A stretch of DNA of 26,278 bases, taken from the NCBI GenBank assembly GCA_005879655.1, contig VBJK01000094.1, forward strand, positions 1 to 26,278, in the 5' to 3' direction. Positions 7,722-16,133 of the stretch are shown here, piece by piece. How positions within the stretch are numbered: the stretch's first letter is position 1; every line of letters begins with the position of its first letter. The notes beneath the pieces were generated by a model that made no database searches, was not told the origin of the DNA, and was given only the letters and a program-made list of their open reading frames with translations. The DNA comes from Chloroflexota bacterium (GTDB taxonomy: Bacteria > Chloroflexota > Ktedonobacteria > Ktedonobacterales > Ktedonobacteraceae). A program made the translations under genes and the position numbers.

Positions 7722-9173
7722 ATGACAAGTCAGACAGCGCGTCGATCTGACAACCAACCACCTGCGCGCACTACTAAGAAGAAATATACTCGGCAAACAG
7801 CGCACGTCGAGGCACGTCGTGATGGCAAGCCTCTGATTTTTGGATGGGGTGGACATCTCTCTCATACCGAAAAAATACGTCTTCAACAGCGCGCTGTTTG
7901 GTTCCTTACCATTTTTATTGTCGTCCTGCTCGTGGCTGTATCTGTCCTCTACTGGGTCAATATCAATGTCATTAGCCCAGGTCTGGCTATTACTACAGTC
8001 AATGGTCAAAGTATCCCACAATCTGACTACCGCAAAATGGTTGCCGTGAAGGCGCAATTGCAGCAGAATGATCTCTATGGTCCCCACGGCCTCACTGCGC
8101 AACGCGACAGTTTAAAAGATCAGGTAACGGCACAACAGAAAATTATCGATGATAGCAATAAACAGATCACTGAATTGAATAACCAGATAAAGGCGTTGCC
8201 AGCTGGTCCAAGTACTCAGCGTACCGATCTCTCTGCTCAGCTTACCGCTGCACAGAAGAAATTAGCTGATGCCCAGAGCAAACACGATGCACTCGACGGT
8301 CAGTACCAGACGATGATACAAGCGACCATTCCAGCCGCCCAGCAGTTGTTTAGTCAGGGTCAGGTGGGCAATGATAGTATTGATTGGTTGCAGACGGATG
8401 TGCTGATGCGCCAGTGGCTGGCTAAACAGAGTGCCGATATACGGGCACAGATTGAGCCAGCGCCAAGTGCTATTACTCGTGCTGTAAATGATTTTACAAA
8501 GAACTTACCCAGCACAACAAGTTATGCGAAGTTCTTAAGTGATGATCATGTGAGCGAGAGCGATGTACAGAACGCGTTAGCTGTGCAGGTGCGCCGCGAT
8601 AATCTACAAAAGTATCTGGCCGCGCACACGACATCTCCAACCTATCAGGTGCACGTACGCGCTATGACCTTCCCTACCGATGGTGAAGCGAAGGATGCCC
8701 TGAAGCAGCTCCAGCAGAATGGGGATTTTGCGACCATTGCGAAAAAGTCAGCTGATACTGATACCAACACGAAAGGTGGAGATGTAGGCTGGTTAGCACG
8801 CTATCAGTATGCATTGGATAAAGCGCAGAAACAGAGTATCGTTGTCGATAACTGGATCTTTGATCCTGCTCGTAAAGTCAAGGAGCTTAGTCCGATCTTA
8901 AGCGAAAACGGTACCTCTCATATTGTGCAGATCATGGAGATCGATCGCGCTCACCCTGTTGATGCGGCGAAGCTTAAAGACCTCCAGGACAACGCTCTGC
9001 TGTTCTGGACGTTGGTGCAGAAGGCATTGCCTGGCGCTTCAATCACTACTGCCGATCAGGGGATGCTCACCAATCCTGCCAATATGCCGCCTGGATTACC
9101 CTCCTCGGCTCCGGCTCCGCAAGTTCCTGGTGGTTTCCCAGGCGGTTTGCCGGGTGGCTTGCCGGGGCAGTAG
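7722..9173 (+). CDS. Membrane-anchored PpiC/SurA-like peptidyl-prolyl isomerase (foldase)
   Basis: The 483-residue protein has a basic cytoplasmic N-terminus, one TM helix (about 58-80) and an extracytoplasmic part starting with a SurA-N-like segment (AITTVNGQSIPQSDYRKMVAV). A Gln/Lys-rich coiled-coil insert follows (about 125-190). The parvulin domain lies near 308-400 (YQVHVRAMTFPTDGEAKDAL, then NGDFATIAKKSADTDTNTKG and GGDVGWLARY). The last 40 residues are Pro/Gly-rich, ending in three GGFPGG/GGLPGG units. It probably assists folding of exported proteins at the outer face of the membrane. AGGAGG precedes the ATG at 7722. Domain assignment is good. Client proteins are unknown. Confidence 0.85.
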   Translation: MTSQTARRSDNQPPARTTKKKYTRQTAHVEARRDGKPLIFGWGGHLSHTEKIRLQQRAVWFLTIFIVVLLVAVSVLYWVNINVISPGLAITTVNGQSIPQSDYRKMVAVKAQLQQNDLYGPHGLTAQRDSLKDQVTAQQKIIDDSNKQITELNNQIKALPAGPSTQRTDLSAQLTAAQKKLADAQSKHDALDGQYQTMIQATIPAAQQLFSQGQVGNDSIDWLQTDVLMRQWLAKQSADIRAQIEPAPSAITRAVNDFTKNLPSTTSYAKFLSDDHVSESDVQNALAVQVRRDNLQKYLAAHTTSPTYQVHVRAMTFPTDGEAKDALKQLQQNGDFATIAKKSADTDTNTKGGDVGWLARYQYALDKAQKQSIVVDNWIFDPARKVKELSPILSENGTSHIVQIMEIDRAHPVDAAKLKDLQDNALLFWTLVQKALPGASITTADQGMLTNPANMPPGLPSSAPAPQVPGGFPGGLPGGLPGQ

Positions 9174-9247
9174 TCGTATTATGGATATTCGAGAAGAGCA
9201 CGAGGCCAATACCATTCAAATAAGCTCCCCTACCGTCCCAGGGGCTA

Positions 9248-9346
9248 CCCCAGGGTACCCACAAGGGATGCCCCTACAATGGGACGAATCGGCTTGCGAG
9301 GTGTCTTCGTCCCATTGTAGGGGTATCCCTTGTGGGTGCCCTGGGG
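9248..9346. repeat. R2 palindromic repeat, copy 1 (41-bp arms)
   Basis: The arms at 9248-9288 and 9306-9346 match at 39 of 41 positions around a 17-base loop. Both differences still pair as G-U in the plus-strand transcript. The core CACAAGGGATGCCCCTACAA is shared with the palindrome at 16134-16229. It lies between the foldase gene and hemW; its right arm ends 8 bases before the hemW ATG, and the G-rich end is the only Shine-Dalgarno-like sequence there. Confidence 0.85.
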
Positions 9347-9354
9347 GTGGGCTG

Positions 9355-10524
9355 ATGGAACAGCTGATGCAAACTGCTGCTCTGTACTTGCATATCCCGT
9401 TTTGCCATACGCGTTGCTATTATTGCGACTTTAATACCTATGCTGGCATACTTCCTTTGCGGGCTGCATATGTGCGCGCGTTGCTACGGGAGATTGAGCT
9501 TGCTGGTGCACTGGCACAGCATGAAGATGGAACGTTGAGGCGTTCGCGTTCCATCTTTTTCGGCGGTGGTACGCCAAGCCTGTTGAGTGTTGAGCAGGTA
9601 ACGCGCTTGTTGCGAGCTTGCTGGCAAGCCTTTGCCGTTGATGAGGATGCCGAGATAACGCTGGAGGCCAATCCTGGTACTTTAAATCAGCAGCAGTTAG
9701 CAGGAATACGTGCTGCTGGTGTGAATCGTTTAAGTATGGGGGCGCAAAGTTTTGATGCTGGCTTGTTAAAAGCGCTGGGGCGTATTCATACACCAGAGGA
9801 GATTGTGCAAGCTGTTAGCTATGCCCGTGCAGCTGGCTTTGACTCCATTAATCTGGATTTTATGTTTGGTTTACCTAGTCAGACTATGCAGCACTGGCGC
9901 GCAACGCTGGAGCAGGCTTTGGCGCTACGGCCCGCACATTTTTCGCTCTACTCTTTGATTATTGAAGAGGGTACACCTTTCTATGACTGGGTGCGTGAGC
10001 AGCGCATTACACCCGGTGATGACGATCTGTGTGCCGATATGTACGAGTATGCCGACCAACTCTTGCAGCAGGCCGGTTACGTAAATTATGAGATTTCTAA
10101 CTGGGCCTTGCCGGGCAAGCAGTGTCGTCATAATCTGACCTACTGGCAAAACTTGCCATACATTGGGATGGGTGCAGGAGCTTATTCAAGTTTTGGCGGC
10201 AGGCGCTACTCCAATGAACGCGTGCCAAATCAATATATCAAGATTTTACAGACAGGACGCTTGCCAGAGGTAGAAAGTGAGGTAATAGGGCGTGAGCAAA
10301 TGATGTCAGAGACAGCTTTCCTGGCATTACGTACCGCAATGGGACTGCATTTGCCCACTTTTGAGCAACGCTTCGCGTTGTCCTTCGCCGATTTTGTTGG
10401 TGATCGCCTCCATGTCGTAGAGGAGGCTGGCTTGTTGGAGCATGAGGATGAGTGGTTGCGCCTGAGCAAACGAGGGCGTCTCCTTGGCAATGCAGTATTT
10501 ATACGACTGCTACCTGATGAGTAA
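9355..10524 (+). CDS. hemW: HemW-like radical SAM protein (coproporphyrinogen III oxidase-related)
   Basis: The 389-residue product has the radical SAM cluster motif CHTRCYYCDF (C17, C21, C24) right after LYLHIPF. It then has GGGTPSLL, an EANPGTL segment, GVNRLSMGAQSFD, NLDFMFGLPSQT and the HemW-typical ISNWALPGKQCRHNLTYWQN with GMGAGAYS. A C-terminal HemW domain follows. HemW proteins bind haem and act in haem trafficking; older annotation calls them oxygen-independent coproporphyrinogen oxidases. The ATG at 9355 gives the usual N-terminus; the frame stays open far upstream, through the R2 palindrome and into the foldase gene, but without family similarity. The ribosome-binding site (GGGGGTGG) comes partly from the repeat. 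Confidence 0.9.
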   Translation: MEQLMQTAALYLHIPFCHTRCYYCDFNTYAGILPLRAAYVRALLREIELAGALAQHEDGTLRRSRSIFFGGGTPSLLSVEQVTRLLRACWQAFAVDEDAEITLEANPGTLNQQQLAGIRAAGVNRLSMGAQSFDAGLLKALGRIHTPEEIVQAVSYARAAGFDSINLDFMFGLPSQTMQHWRATLEQALALRPAHFSLYSLIIEEGTPFYDWVREQRITPGDDDLCADMYEYADQLLQQAGYVNYEISNWALPGKQCRHNLTYWQNLPYIGMGAGAYSSFGGRRYSNERVPNQYIKILQTGRLPEVESEVIGREQMMSETAFLALRTAMGLHLPTFEQRFALSFADFVGDRLHVVEEAGLLEHEDEWLRLSKRGRLLGNAVFIRLLPDE

Positions 10525-10553
10525 AGTATAAGTGTATCTCATATTTTGGCACC

Positions 10554-10583
10554 GAGCCGCTGGGCACCTACAAGGGACGGCTC
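10554..10583. repeat. Hairpin with possible R2 fragment upstream of recJ
   Basis: GAGCCG (10554-10559) pairs with CGGCTC (10578-10583). The loop reads GGGCACCTACAAGGGA, close to the GGGCACCCACAAGGGA of the R2 arm, so this may be a decayed piece of that family. It lies in the 80-base gap before recJ. Confidence 0.4.
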
Positions 10584-10604
10584 TCACCCGTAAAGGAATC
10601 GGAT

Positions 10605-12407
10605 GTGGAAACAGCCTTACAGGAGGTCTATCCCCTCCTCACAAAAGAACAGTTTCAGGATGCCGCAAACGTCGGCGTTGACCGCATACAGGCACAGTTG
10701 CTCTACAATCGAGGCGTGAGGACGCCCGCAGCAATGCAAGCGTTTCTGGCTGCGAAATATGAAGAGCTACATGACCCTCTGACGCTGATTGATATGCCGC
10801 GCGCTCTGGCCCGTATTCGGCAAGCATTAGAGCAACGCGAACATATCACGGTCTATGGCGATTATGACGCTGATGGCGTGACTTCTTCATCCCTGCTCTA
10901 TCGTGCCCTGCGTAGCTTAAAGCATCCCGCTGCTCCGCTGGATTATCATATTCCTCATCGTCTGCGCGATGGTTGCGGTCTGAATCTACCCGTGCTGGAC
11001 CTGTTAAAGGCGCGTGGCACGACCCTCATTGTCACGACTGATTGTGCTAGCTCCGACGTTGAGCAGGTCGCATACGCGAAGTCATTGGGCATTGATGTGA
11101 TTATTACTGATCACCACCACCTCCCGGCAGAACTCCCCCAAGCTTATGCCATGATCAATCCCTGGCGTCCTGATTGTGGCTATGGTGAGCGTTACCTATG
11201 CGGTGCGGGTATTGCTTTCAAGTTGGTGCAGGCCCTCTATCGCTCGTATCAGCGTCCAGTAGAGGATGAGCTAGCATTGCTCGATCTAGTCGCCATTGGC
11301 TCCATTGGCGATATCGTGCCCTTGTTGGGTGAGAATCATACCCTGGTGCGCTTGGGCCTGCAACGTTTGAACACAACACAAAAGCCAGGACTGAAGGCAT
11401 TGATCAGGAGTGGCAACTTACAACTGGGCAGGATACGCGAGCGAGATATCGCTTTTGCCATGGCTCCGCGTATCAACGCAGCTGGACGCATGAAGGAAGC
11501 CAGTATTGCCTTTGAAGTGCTGATTACTGACAGCGAGGAAGAGGCGGCTGCGCGTGTTGCCGAATTGGAACAGCTGAACATGGCACGCCAACGAGAGACC
11601 GAGGAGCTGATGCAGGCCGTACGCGCCCAAGCGCAAGATCAGCCCACCAAACCGGTTGTACTTGTCAGTGGTGATGACTGGCATGAAGGTCTCATAGGTC
11701 TGGTGGCCGGTAAGCTGGCCGATGAAATTGATAAGCCCGTGTTAGTACTCAGTAATGACCGCGAGACAAAGCTCAGCCGTGGTTCAGCGCGTAGCCGCAA
11801 AGGTTTTAACATCATCGAGGCGCTACGAGATTACCCTGGTCAGCTAGAGCGCTATGGTGGACACGCGCAGGCGGCTGGTTTTACTATTCGTAGTGAGCAC
11901 ATTGAACAGCTCCATGAGCATCTTGTTGGATGGAAAGACGAGCGTGCAGTGGTGGTACCTGTCGTCGTCGATATCATAAATGTATCCGATCAAACGGGAA
12001 GTATGTTGGAGCAGGGTGATGGCTCCTCTGACGGTGCAACAGTTAGTAATAAACAGAAGATCGATCTAGTTTTTACAAAAATAGAGTTACTCAACTACGA
12101 GCTGTATAAAAAGATACGTCTCCTGGGACCATTTGGCGCTGGCAATCCTGAGCCGACGTTCAAGATGGAAAGGTTACGTCTCCTCGATAAATGGCCAAGT
12201 GGCCTGAACAAACAAAATTTACAGCTGCGCCTGGGTTCTGCCAATAGTAAGGCGCGGCAGAGAGGCACATATACGCGTGGCGCTGGATATATGCAGTCTC
12301 TCAGCGGCGTCGAGTATGTCAATATTGTCTTTCGTCTGGAGTCGTCGGAGGATGAGGTCAAGCGAGAAGTCTGGTTGAAGATTCTGGAGATAGAACCTTC
12401 TATGTAG
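10605..12407 (+). CDS. recJ: Single-stranded-DNA-specific exonuclease RecJ
   Basis: The 600-residue product is a DHH-superfamily 5'-3' ssDNA exonuclease used in recombination and mismatch or base-excision repair. Visible motifs: DYDADG (D86, D88, D90), TTDC with D146, and TDHHH (169-172), which bind the metal ions. Next come DLVAIGSIGDIVPL and APRINAAGRM, and the DHHA1 signature GGHAQAAGFTI (about 420). A C-terminal OB-like region contains LLGPFGAGNPEPTF. An approximately 30-residue Ser/Gly/Asp-rich insert lies before it. The start is GTG at 10605 with GGAATCGGAT just upstream. The length is slightly above the common 560-580. It is followed at once by an R1 repeat that may end its transcript. 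Confidence 0.95.
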   Translation: METALQEVYPLLTKEQFQDAANVGVDRIQAQLLYNRGVRTPAAMQAFLAAKYEELHDPLTLIDMPRALARIRQALEQREHITVYGDYDADGVTSSSLLYRALRSLKHPAAPLDYHIPHRLRDGCGLNLPVLDLLKARGTTLIVTTDCASSDVEQVAYAKSLGIDVIITDHHHLPAELPQAYAMINPWRPDCGYGERYLCGAGIAFKLVQALYRSYQRPVEDELALLDLVAIGSIGDIVPLLGENHTLVRLGLQRLNTTQKPGLKALIRSGNLQLGRIRERDIAFAMAPRINAAGRMKEASIAFEVLITDSEEEAAARVAELEQLNMARQRETEELMQAVRAQAQDQPTKPVVLVSGDDWHEGLIGLVAGKLADEIDKPVLVLSNDRETKLSRGSARSRKGFNIIEALRDYPGQLERYGGHAQAAGFTIRSEHIEQLHEHLVGWKDERAVVVPVVVDIINVSDQTGSMLEQGDGSSDGATVSNKQKIDLVFTKIELLNYELYKKIRLLGPFGAGNPEPTFKMERLRLLDKWPSGLNKQNLQLRLGSANSKARQRGTYTRGAGYMQSLSGVEYVNIVFRLESSEDEVKREVWLKILEIEPSM

Positions 12408-12443
12408 GAGTAGAGCGTCACCCCCACTACCCTGGGGCATAAT

Positions 12444-12459
12444 CCCAAAACGTTTTGGG
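12444..12459. repeat. 16-bp perfect palindrome after recJ
   Basis: CCCAAAACGTTTTGGG is a perfect palindrome 36 bases past the recJ stop and just outside the R1 repeat. It could be part of the recJ terminator or the outer edge of the repeat; no T-tract follows. Confidence 0.5.
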
Positions 12460-12471
12460 GAATGGGAAAAC

Positions 12472-12632
12472 GTGGGGACATCACACCCCGCCAGGGAGGC
12501 TTCGCCCCTGGACCCCGCGAAAGTCCGCGCCCATGGGGATTTGGGGGTCCAGGGGGCGAAGCCTCCCTGGCGGGGTGTGGGGTGTCCCCACATACCCCTT
12601 TTCTTCCCTGCTGCCGCCGGAGGCGGCAAGAA
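12472..12632 (+). repeat. R1 dispersed repeat, copy A, with internal terminator-like hairpin
   Basis: Arms of about 45 bp (12472-12516 and 12543-12591) form a near-perfect inverted repeat around a 26-base loop containing AAAGTCCGCGCCCATGGGG. The right part folds separately as GGGGTGTGGGG / CCCCACATACCCC, followed by TTTTCTT, the shape of an intrinsic terminator on the plus strand. A small perfect stem TGCCGCC/GGCGGCA (12612-12628) follows. Related copies lie at 14172-14225 (inverted) and 19345-19497. It separates recJ from the convergent dehydrogenase gene, whose stop codon is 10 bases beyond it. Confidence 0.88.
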
Positions 12633-12641
12633 CAAGGGAGT

Positions 12642-13895
12642 TCAAGGATAAATGCCGCGTAGTTCTGTCGCTTCCGCAACGCGCGTAACGGCCAGGAGAT
12701 AGGCTCCCATACGGAAGTTGGTCCCTTGCTCCTCCGTTTTGGCGCGTACAGCTGCATAGGAACGGGTCATAATCGCTTCAAGTTGCTGATTGACTTGTTG
12801 CTCCGCCCAGAAAAAGTGTTGCAGATCCTGGACCCATTCAAAGTAGCTCACAGTCACGCCGCCCGCGTTGGCCAGAATATCAGGTATTACCGTAATGCCG
12901 CGTTCATGCAAAATGTGGTCGGCTTCCGGCGTTGTAGGACCATTGGCGGCTTCTACAATCAAGCGAGCTTGAATGTTTGAGGCATTCTTGCGCGTCAACT
13001 GGTTTTCCAATGCCGCTGGAATAAGGATATCGCAAGGCAATTCCAGTAATGCTTCATTAGTGATACTCTCAGCCCCAGGCAGACCACGTAGCTTTCCATA
13101 TTCTCTTGCATAGCGCGATGCACGTTGTATATCGATACCATGGGGATTATAGACGCCCCCAGAAATGTCACTAATCCCCACCACCTTACAGCCCAGTTCA
13201 CTCATCAGACGGGCGGTGATGCCACCCACATTGCCAAAGCCCTGTATGACCACTGAGCACCGCTCTGGCTCCATGCCCAAGTCGCGCATAGCTTCACGTG
13301 CGATAAACATTACCCCGCGTGCCGTCGCCTCTAGACGCCCTTCGCTCCCACCAACGGCTAGTGGCTTGCCGGTAATGACAGCAGGAACAGAGTATCCCTT
13401 GTGCATAGAATACGTATCCATAATCCAGCTCATAATCTGTGGATTCGTATTCATATCTGGTGCAGGAATATCGCTCTCTGGACCAATAAAGAGGGAGATT
13501 TCTGTCGCGTAACGTCGGGTAAGGCGCTCAAGCTCAGCGTGAGACATCGCGTGGGGGTCGCAGATGACGCCTCCCTTAGCTCCACCGAAGGGAATGTTCA
13601 CAACCGCACATTTCCAGGTCATCCACATCGCTAAGGCCCGTACTTCATCTAATGAAACTTCTGGACTGTAGCGAATACCTCCCTTAGCCGGACCTCGATT
13701 GATATTATGTTGTACCCTATAGCCGGTAAACATCTCAACATTGCCATTATCCAGTCGGACCGGGAAGTTCACGATGAGTTCGCGTTTTGGCTTGCGTAGA
13801 ATTGCGCGCATTGCTTGTGACAATCCAAGCCGTTCGGCAGCTGCATCAAACTGTGCGACCGCCACATCATAAGGATTAACTATATCAATTGCCAT
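12642..13895 (-). CDS. Glu/Leu/Phe/Val-family dehydrogenase (probably glutamate dehydrogenase)
   Basis: The 417-residue product catalyses reversible oxidative deamination, most likely of glutamate to 2-oxoglutarate. Seen: substrate-binding RGPAKGGIRYSP (K71) and WKCAVVNIPFGGAKGG (K95 and catalytic K107), the catalytic Asp in SDIPAPDMNTNP (D147), and the Rossmann dinucleotide motif GFGNVGG (219-225). The length is typical of hexameric bacterial enzymes. AAGGAGGT stands 9 bases before the ATG at 13895. Glutamate versus leucine or valine preference cannot be fixed by eye; overall similarity favours glutamate. The gene with its promoter lies alone between oppositely oriented R1 repeats. Confidence 0.93.
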   Translation of the reverse strand: MAIDIVNPYDVAVAQFDAAAERLGLSQAMRAILRKPKRELIVNFPVRLDNGNVEMFTGYRVQHNINRGPAKGGIRYSPEVSLDEVRALAMWMTWKCAVVNIPFGGAKGGVICDPHAMSHAELERLTRRYATEISLFIGPESDIPAPDMNTNPQIMSWIMDTYSMHKGYSVPAVITGKPLAVGGSEGRLEATARGVMFIAREAMRDLGMEPERCSVVIQGFGNVGGITARLMSELGCKVVGISDISGGVYNPHGIDIQRASRYAREYGKLRGLPGAESITNEALLELPCDILIPAALENQLTRKNASNIQARLIVEAANGPTTPEADHILHERGITVIPDILANAGGVTVSYFEWVQDLQHFFWAEQQVNQQLEAIMTRSYAAVRAKTEEQGTNFRMGAYLLAVTRVAEATELRGIYP

Positions 13896-13917
13896 AATTC
13901 AGAGACCTCCTTGGCAG

Positions 13918-13934
13918 TGGCCAGTCCCTGGCCA
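13918..13934 (-). promoter_or_regulatory. Hairpin next to the dehydrogenase ribosome-binding site
   Basis: TGGCCA/TGGCCA (13918-13923 and 13929-13934) forms a 6-bp stem with a 5-base loop a few bases upstream of the AAGGAGGT. It could modulate initiation or simply mark the leader's end; there is no direct evidence. Confidence 0.35.
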
Positions 13935-14036
13935 TCATGCAACTCTGCATCAGAAGCACCATTGCTTCAGAAATGCCTGCCCATATTTCCTTTTATCGGA
14001 AAAATGAGACGGTGCCATAGGTGTAAGACGAGAATA

Positions 14037-14064
14037 GGAAAACCCGCCCAACGTTGGGCGGGTT
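14037..14064 (-). terminator. Terminator-like hairpin in the dehydrogenase leader
   Basis: 14041-14064 is a perfect 24-bp palindrome (AACCCGCCCAAC and its complement) followed on the minus strand by TTTTCC. It lies about 17 bases downstream of the inferred start of the dehydrogenase transcript and about 145 bases ahead of the ATG, so it would act as an attenuator if that promoter is right. Otherwise it is a terminator for read-through. Confidence 0.5.
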
Positions 14065-14087
14065 AGCGTCCAATAAACCTTAACGAT

Positions 14088-14116
14088 AGTATACCATCTG
14101 CTCTCTATTGCTTCAA
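14088..14116 (-). promoter_or_regulatory. Promoter for the dehydrogenase gene
   Basis: On the minus strand: TTGAAG (14111-14116), a 17-base spacer, then TATACT (14088-14093). This gives a leader of about 185 bases. In the rest of the 545-base gene-free stretch 13896-14440 I see only the hairpins, the R1 copy and the RNase J promoter listed separately. Confidence 0.5.
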
Positions 14117-14171
14117 CGGGCCGCAGGTGCAATTTTTGCTGAAGCATCACTAACCGTGACAGATGTCCTAT

Positions 14172-14225
14172 TTCTTGCCGCCTCCGGCGGCAGCAGGGAA
14201 GAAAAGGGGTATGTGAGGACACCCC
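14172..14225 (-). repeat. R1 repeat, copy B, partial and inverted
   Basis: Read on the minus strand, this 54-bp stretch matches the right half of copy A almost base for base: the CCCCTTTTCTTCCC block, the TGCCGCC/GGCGGCA stem and the AAGAA end, with one clear difference near its start. The long left inverted arm is missing. It is oriented towards copy A, so A and B face each other across the dehydrogenase unit. Confidence 0.85.
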
Positions 14226-14235
14226 TGAACTGCAA

Positions 14236-14251
14236 GCATTCGGCCGAATGC
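14236..14251. repeat. 16-bp perfect palindrome upstream of RNase J gene
   Basis: GCATTCGGCCGAATGC, 11 bases beyond copy B and 13 bases upstream of the proposed RNase J -35. It could be an operator or a repeat remnant. Confidence 0.45.
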
Positions 14252-14263
14252 CCAAGGAGTTAC

Positions 14264-14292
14264 TTGTGTTTTCGGATTTACTATGGTACACT
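14264..14292 (+). promoter_or_regulatory. Candidate promoter for RNase J gene
   Basis: TTGTGT (14264-14269), a 17-base spacer and TACACT (14287-14292) preceded by TGG. It is a modest match, about 150 bases ahead of the start codon. Confidence 0.35.
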
Positions 14293-14440
14293 CTTAAATG
14301 GAACAATGTACTTATTTTGTTTTTTAACTGTGGCTTTCACTCCCATAGGTAAAAGAGGGAGTAAAGATAGATATAAATGGTAAATACAAGTTTTTATAGC
14401 AATGCTACACATATGTTGTGGTTAGGAGGTTCTTTATACC

Positions 14441-16102
14441 TTGACAATAGAAAAGCTTCGACTTATCCCGCTAGGAGGCTTGGGAGAAGTCGGAAAGAAT
14501 ATGATGGTCGTTGAGTACGGCAACGACATCTTTATCATTGATGTGGGGGTGATGTTCCCCGACGATGAGATGCTGGGTGTCGATCTGGTCATTCCTGATA
14601 CGAGTTATCTCGTAGATAAAAAACACCGCATTCGTGCTATACTCATTACCCACGGCCATGAAGACCATGTCGGTGGTCTCCCTTACATCTTGCCAATGCT
14701 TGATTTCCCGCCCATCTACGCGACGCGGCTGACACAGGGTTTGATCAATGTCAAACTCAAAGAGCATAAACTGCTTGACAAGGCAAATGTGCAAGTCGTT
14801 TCTCCTGGTAGTCAAGTAGAGCTAGGTGTATGTCGTGCTGAGTTCTTTCGCGTGAATCATAGTATTCCTGATGCGGTAGGAATTGTCATTCGCACCCCTC
14901 TTGGGACAGTTATTCATACTGGCGACTATAAGTTCGACTATACCCCGATCGATGGGAAACCTGCCGATTTTGGGACGTTAGGGCGGCTTGGCAATGAAGG
15001 TGTGCTGCTGATGATGGGTGATAGTACGCGCGTTGAATCGCCAGGCTATACACCGTCAGAGCGTGTCATCAATGACTCGCTCGATAAGATTTTTGCCAAC
15101 GCACCTGGCCGTATTATTGTGGCTACCTTTGCCTCGCTCATTTCGCGTGTACAACAGGTAATCGATACGGCGGCACGTTACGAGCGTGTCGTGGCATTGG
15201 TTGGTCGCAGCATGGTGAATAACGTGCAGATGGCTATCGAATTCGGCTACTTGAATATGCCCAAGGGGATGCTTATTCGCGCGGAGGATATCAACAGGTT
15301 CCACCCTGAACAGGTGGTGATGATCTGCACCGGCAGTCAGGGTGAGCCAACTTCGGCGCTGACTCGTATCGCTAACCAGGATCATCGGCTGGTACGTATT
15401 GTGCCAGGCGATACGGTAATTCTGTCCGCAACCCCGGTCCCTGGTAACGAGAAGATGGTGCATCGCACTATTAATAACCTGTTCCATCAGGGGGCCGAGG
15501 TTTTTTATCAGGGCATTTCGGATGTACACGTTTCTGGGCATGGTGCACAAGAAGAACTGAAGCTGATGCTGAGCCTACTACGGCCAAAGTTCTTCGTGCC
15601 CGTCCATGGCGAGTATCGTCATTTAGTGCTCCATGCCAAGCTGGCGTACTCTCTTGGTATGCCGATGGAAAACATTCTCGTGGCCGAAGATGGCGATGTG
15701 GTAGAGGTCTCGCAGGAGGCTATTCGCCTGGCTCAGCATACTGCCAGTGGGAATGTCTACGTCGATGGTTTGAGTGTTGGGGATGTCGGACAGATTGTCT
15801 TGCGTGACCGCAAGGTCTTGTCACAAGATGGCATTCTGATGGCGGTCTTAACAGTTGACAAAGAGACGGGACAACCTATTGCTGGTCCCGATATCGTCTC
15901 ACGCGGCTTCGTCTATATGCGCGATGCCGAAGAGTTGCTAGCGAATGCGCGCGAGCGTATTCTTGAGTCTTTGGTCGGTTTGAATGGCTGTGGTTCAGAT
16001 TGGTCTTTCCTGAAGGACAAGATTAAAAGTACACTCAGCGAATTTCTTTACGAGAAAACTCGCCGCCGCCCCATGATACTCCCCGTGGTAATGGAGGTCT
16101 AG
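14441..16102 (+). CDS. rnj: Ribonuclease J (metallo-beta-lactamase / beta-CASP)
   Basis: The 553-residue product is an RNase J-type exo/endoribonuclease for mRNA decay and rRNA maturation. It starts at TTG 14441, after TTAGGAGGT at about 10 bases. Seen: the opening LRLIPLGGLGEVGKNM, the metal motif HGHEDH (H71, H73, D75, H76), further ligands in FRVNHSIPD and HTGDYKFD, beta-CASP motifs including MICTGSQGEP and a late HVSGHGAQEEL, then VPVHGEYRHL and the C-terminal domain. All catalytic residues look intact, and the length matches the family. It is followed by ftsK on the same strand, a common pairing in Gram-positive-type genomes. J1 versus J2 is not assignable. Confidence 0.95.
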   Translation: MTIEKLRLIPLGGLGEVGKNMMVVEYGNDIFIIDVGVMFPDDEMLGVDLVIPDTSYLVDKKHRIRAILITHGHEDHVGGLPYILPMLDFPPIYATRLTQGLINVKLKEHKLLDKANVQVVSPGSQVELGVCRAEFFRVNHSIPDAVGIVIRTPLGTVIHTGDYKFDYTPIDGKPADFGTLGRLGNEGVLLMMGDSTRVESPGYTPSERVINDSLDKIFANAPGRIIVATFASLISRVQQVIDTAARYERVVALVGRSMVNNVQMAIEFGYLNMPKGMLIRAEDINRFHPEQVVMICTGSQGEPTSALTRIANQDHRLVRIVPGDTVILSATPVPGNEKMVHRTINNLFHQGAEVFYQGISDVHVSGHGAQEELKLMLSLLRPKFFVPVHGEYRHLVLHAKLAYSLGMPMENILVAEDGDVVEVSQEAIRLAQHTASGNVYVDGLSVGDVGQIVLRDRKVLSQDGILMAVLTVDKETGQPIAGPDIVSRGFVYMRDAEELLANARERILESLVGLNGCGSDWSFLKDKIKSTLSEFLYEKTRRRPMILPVVMEV

Positions 16103-16133
16103 TTTCCGCTCACTTGGGCATTACCTCCCGCCG

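Noticed and set aside
8923..9354. Long N-terminal extension of hemW (frame open from 8923)
   Set aside because: It runs through the foldase coding region and the R2 palindrome without family similarity. The ATG at 9355 gives the standard HemW start.
12095..12757. A 220-codon minus-strand frame across the R1 copy A
   Set aside because: It overlaps recJ and the dehydrogenase end; its proline/arginine-rich sequence comes from reading the GC-rich repeat.
12472..14225. R1 pair around the dehydrogenase as a complete insertion sequence
   Set aside because: No transposase frame lies between or near the copies, so at most it is a non-autonomous element.
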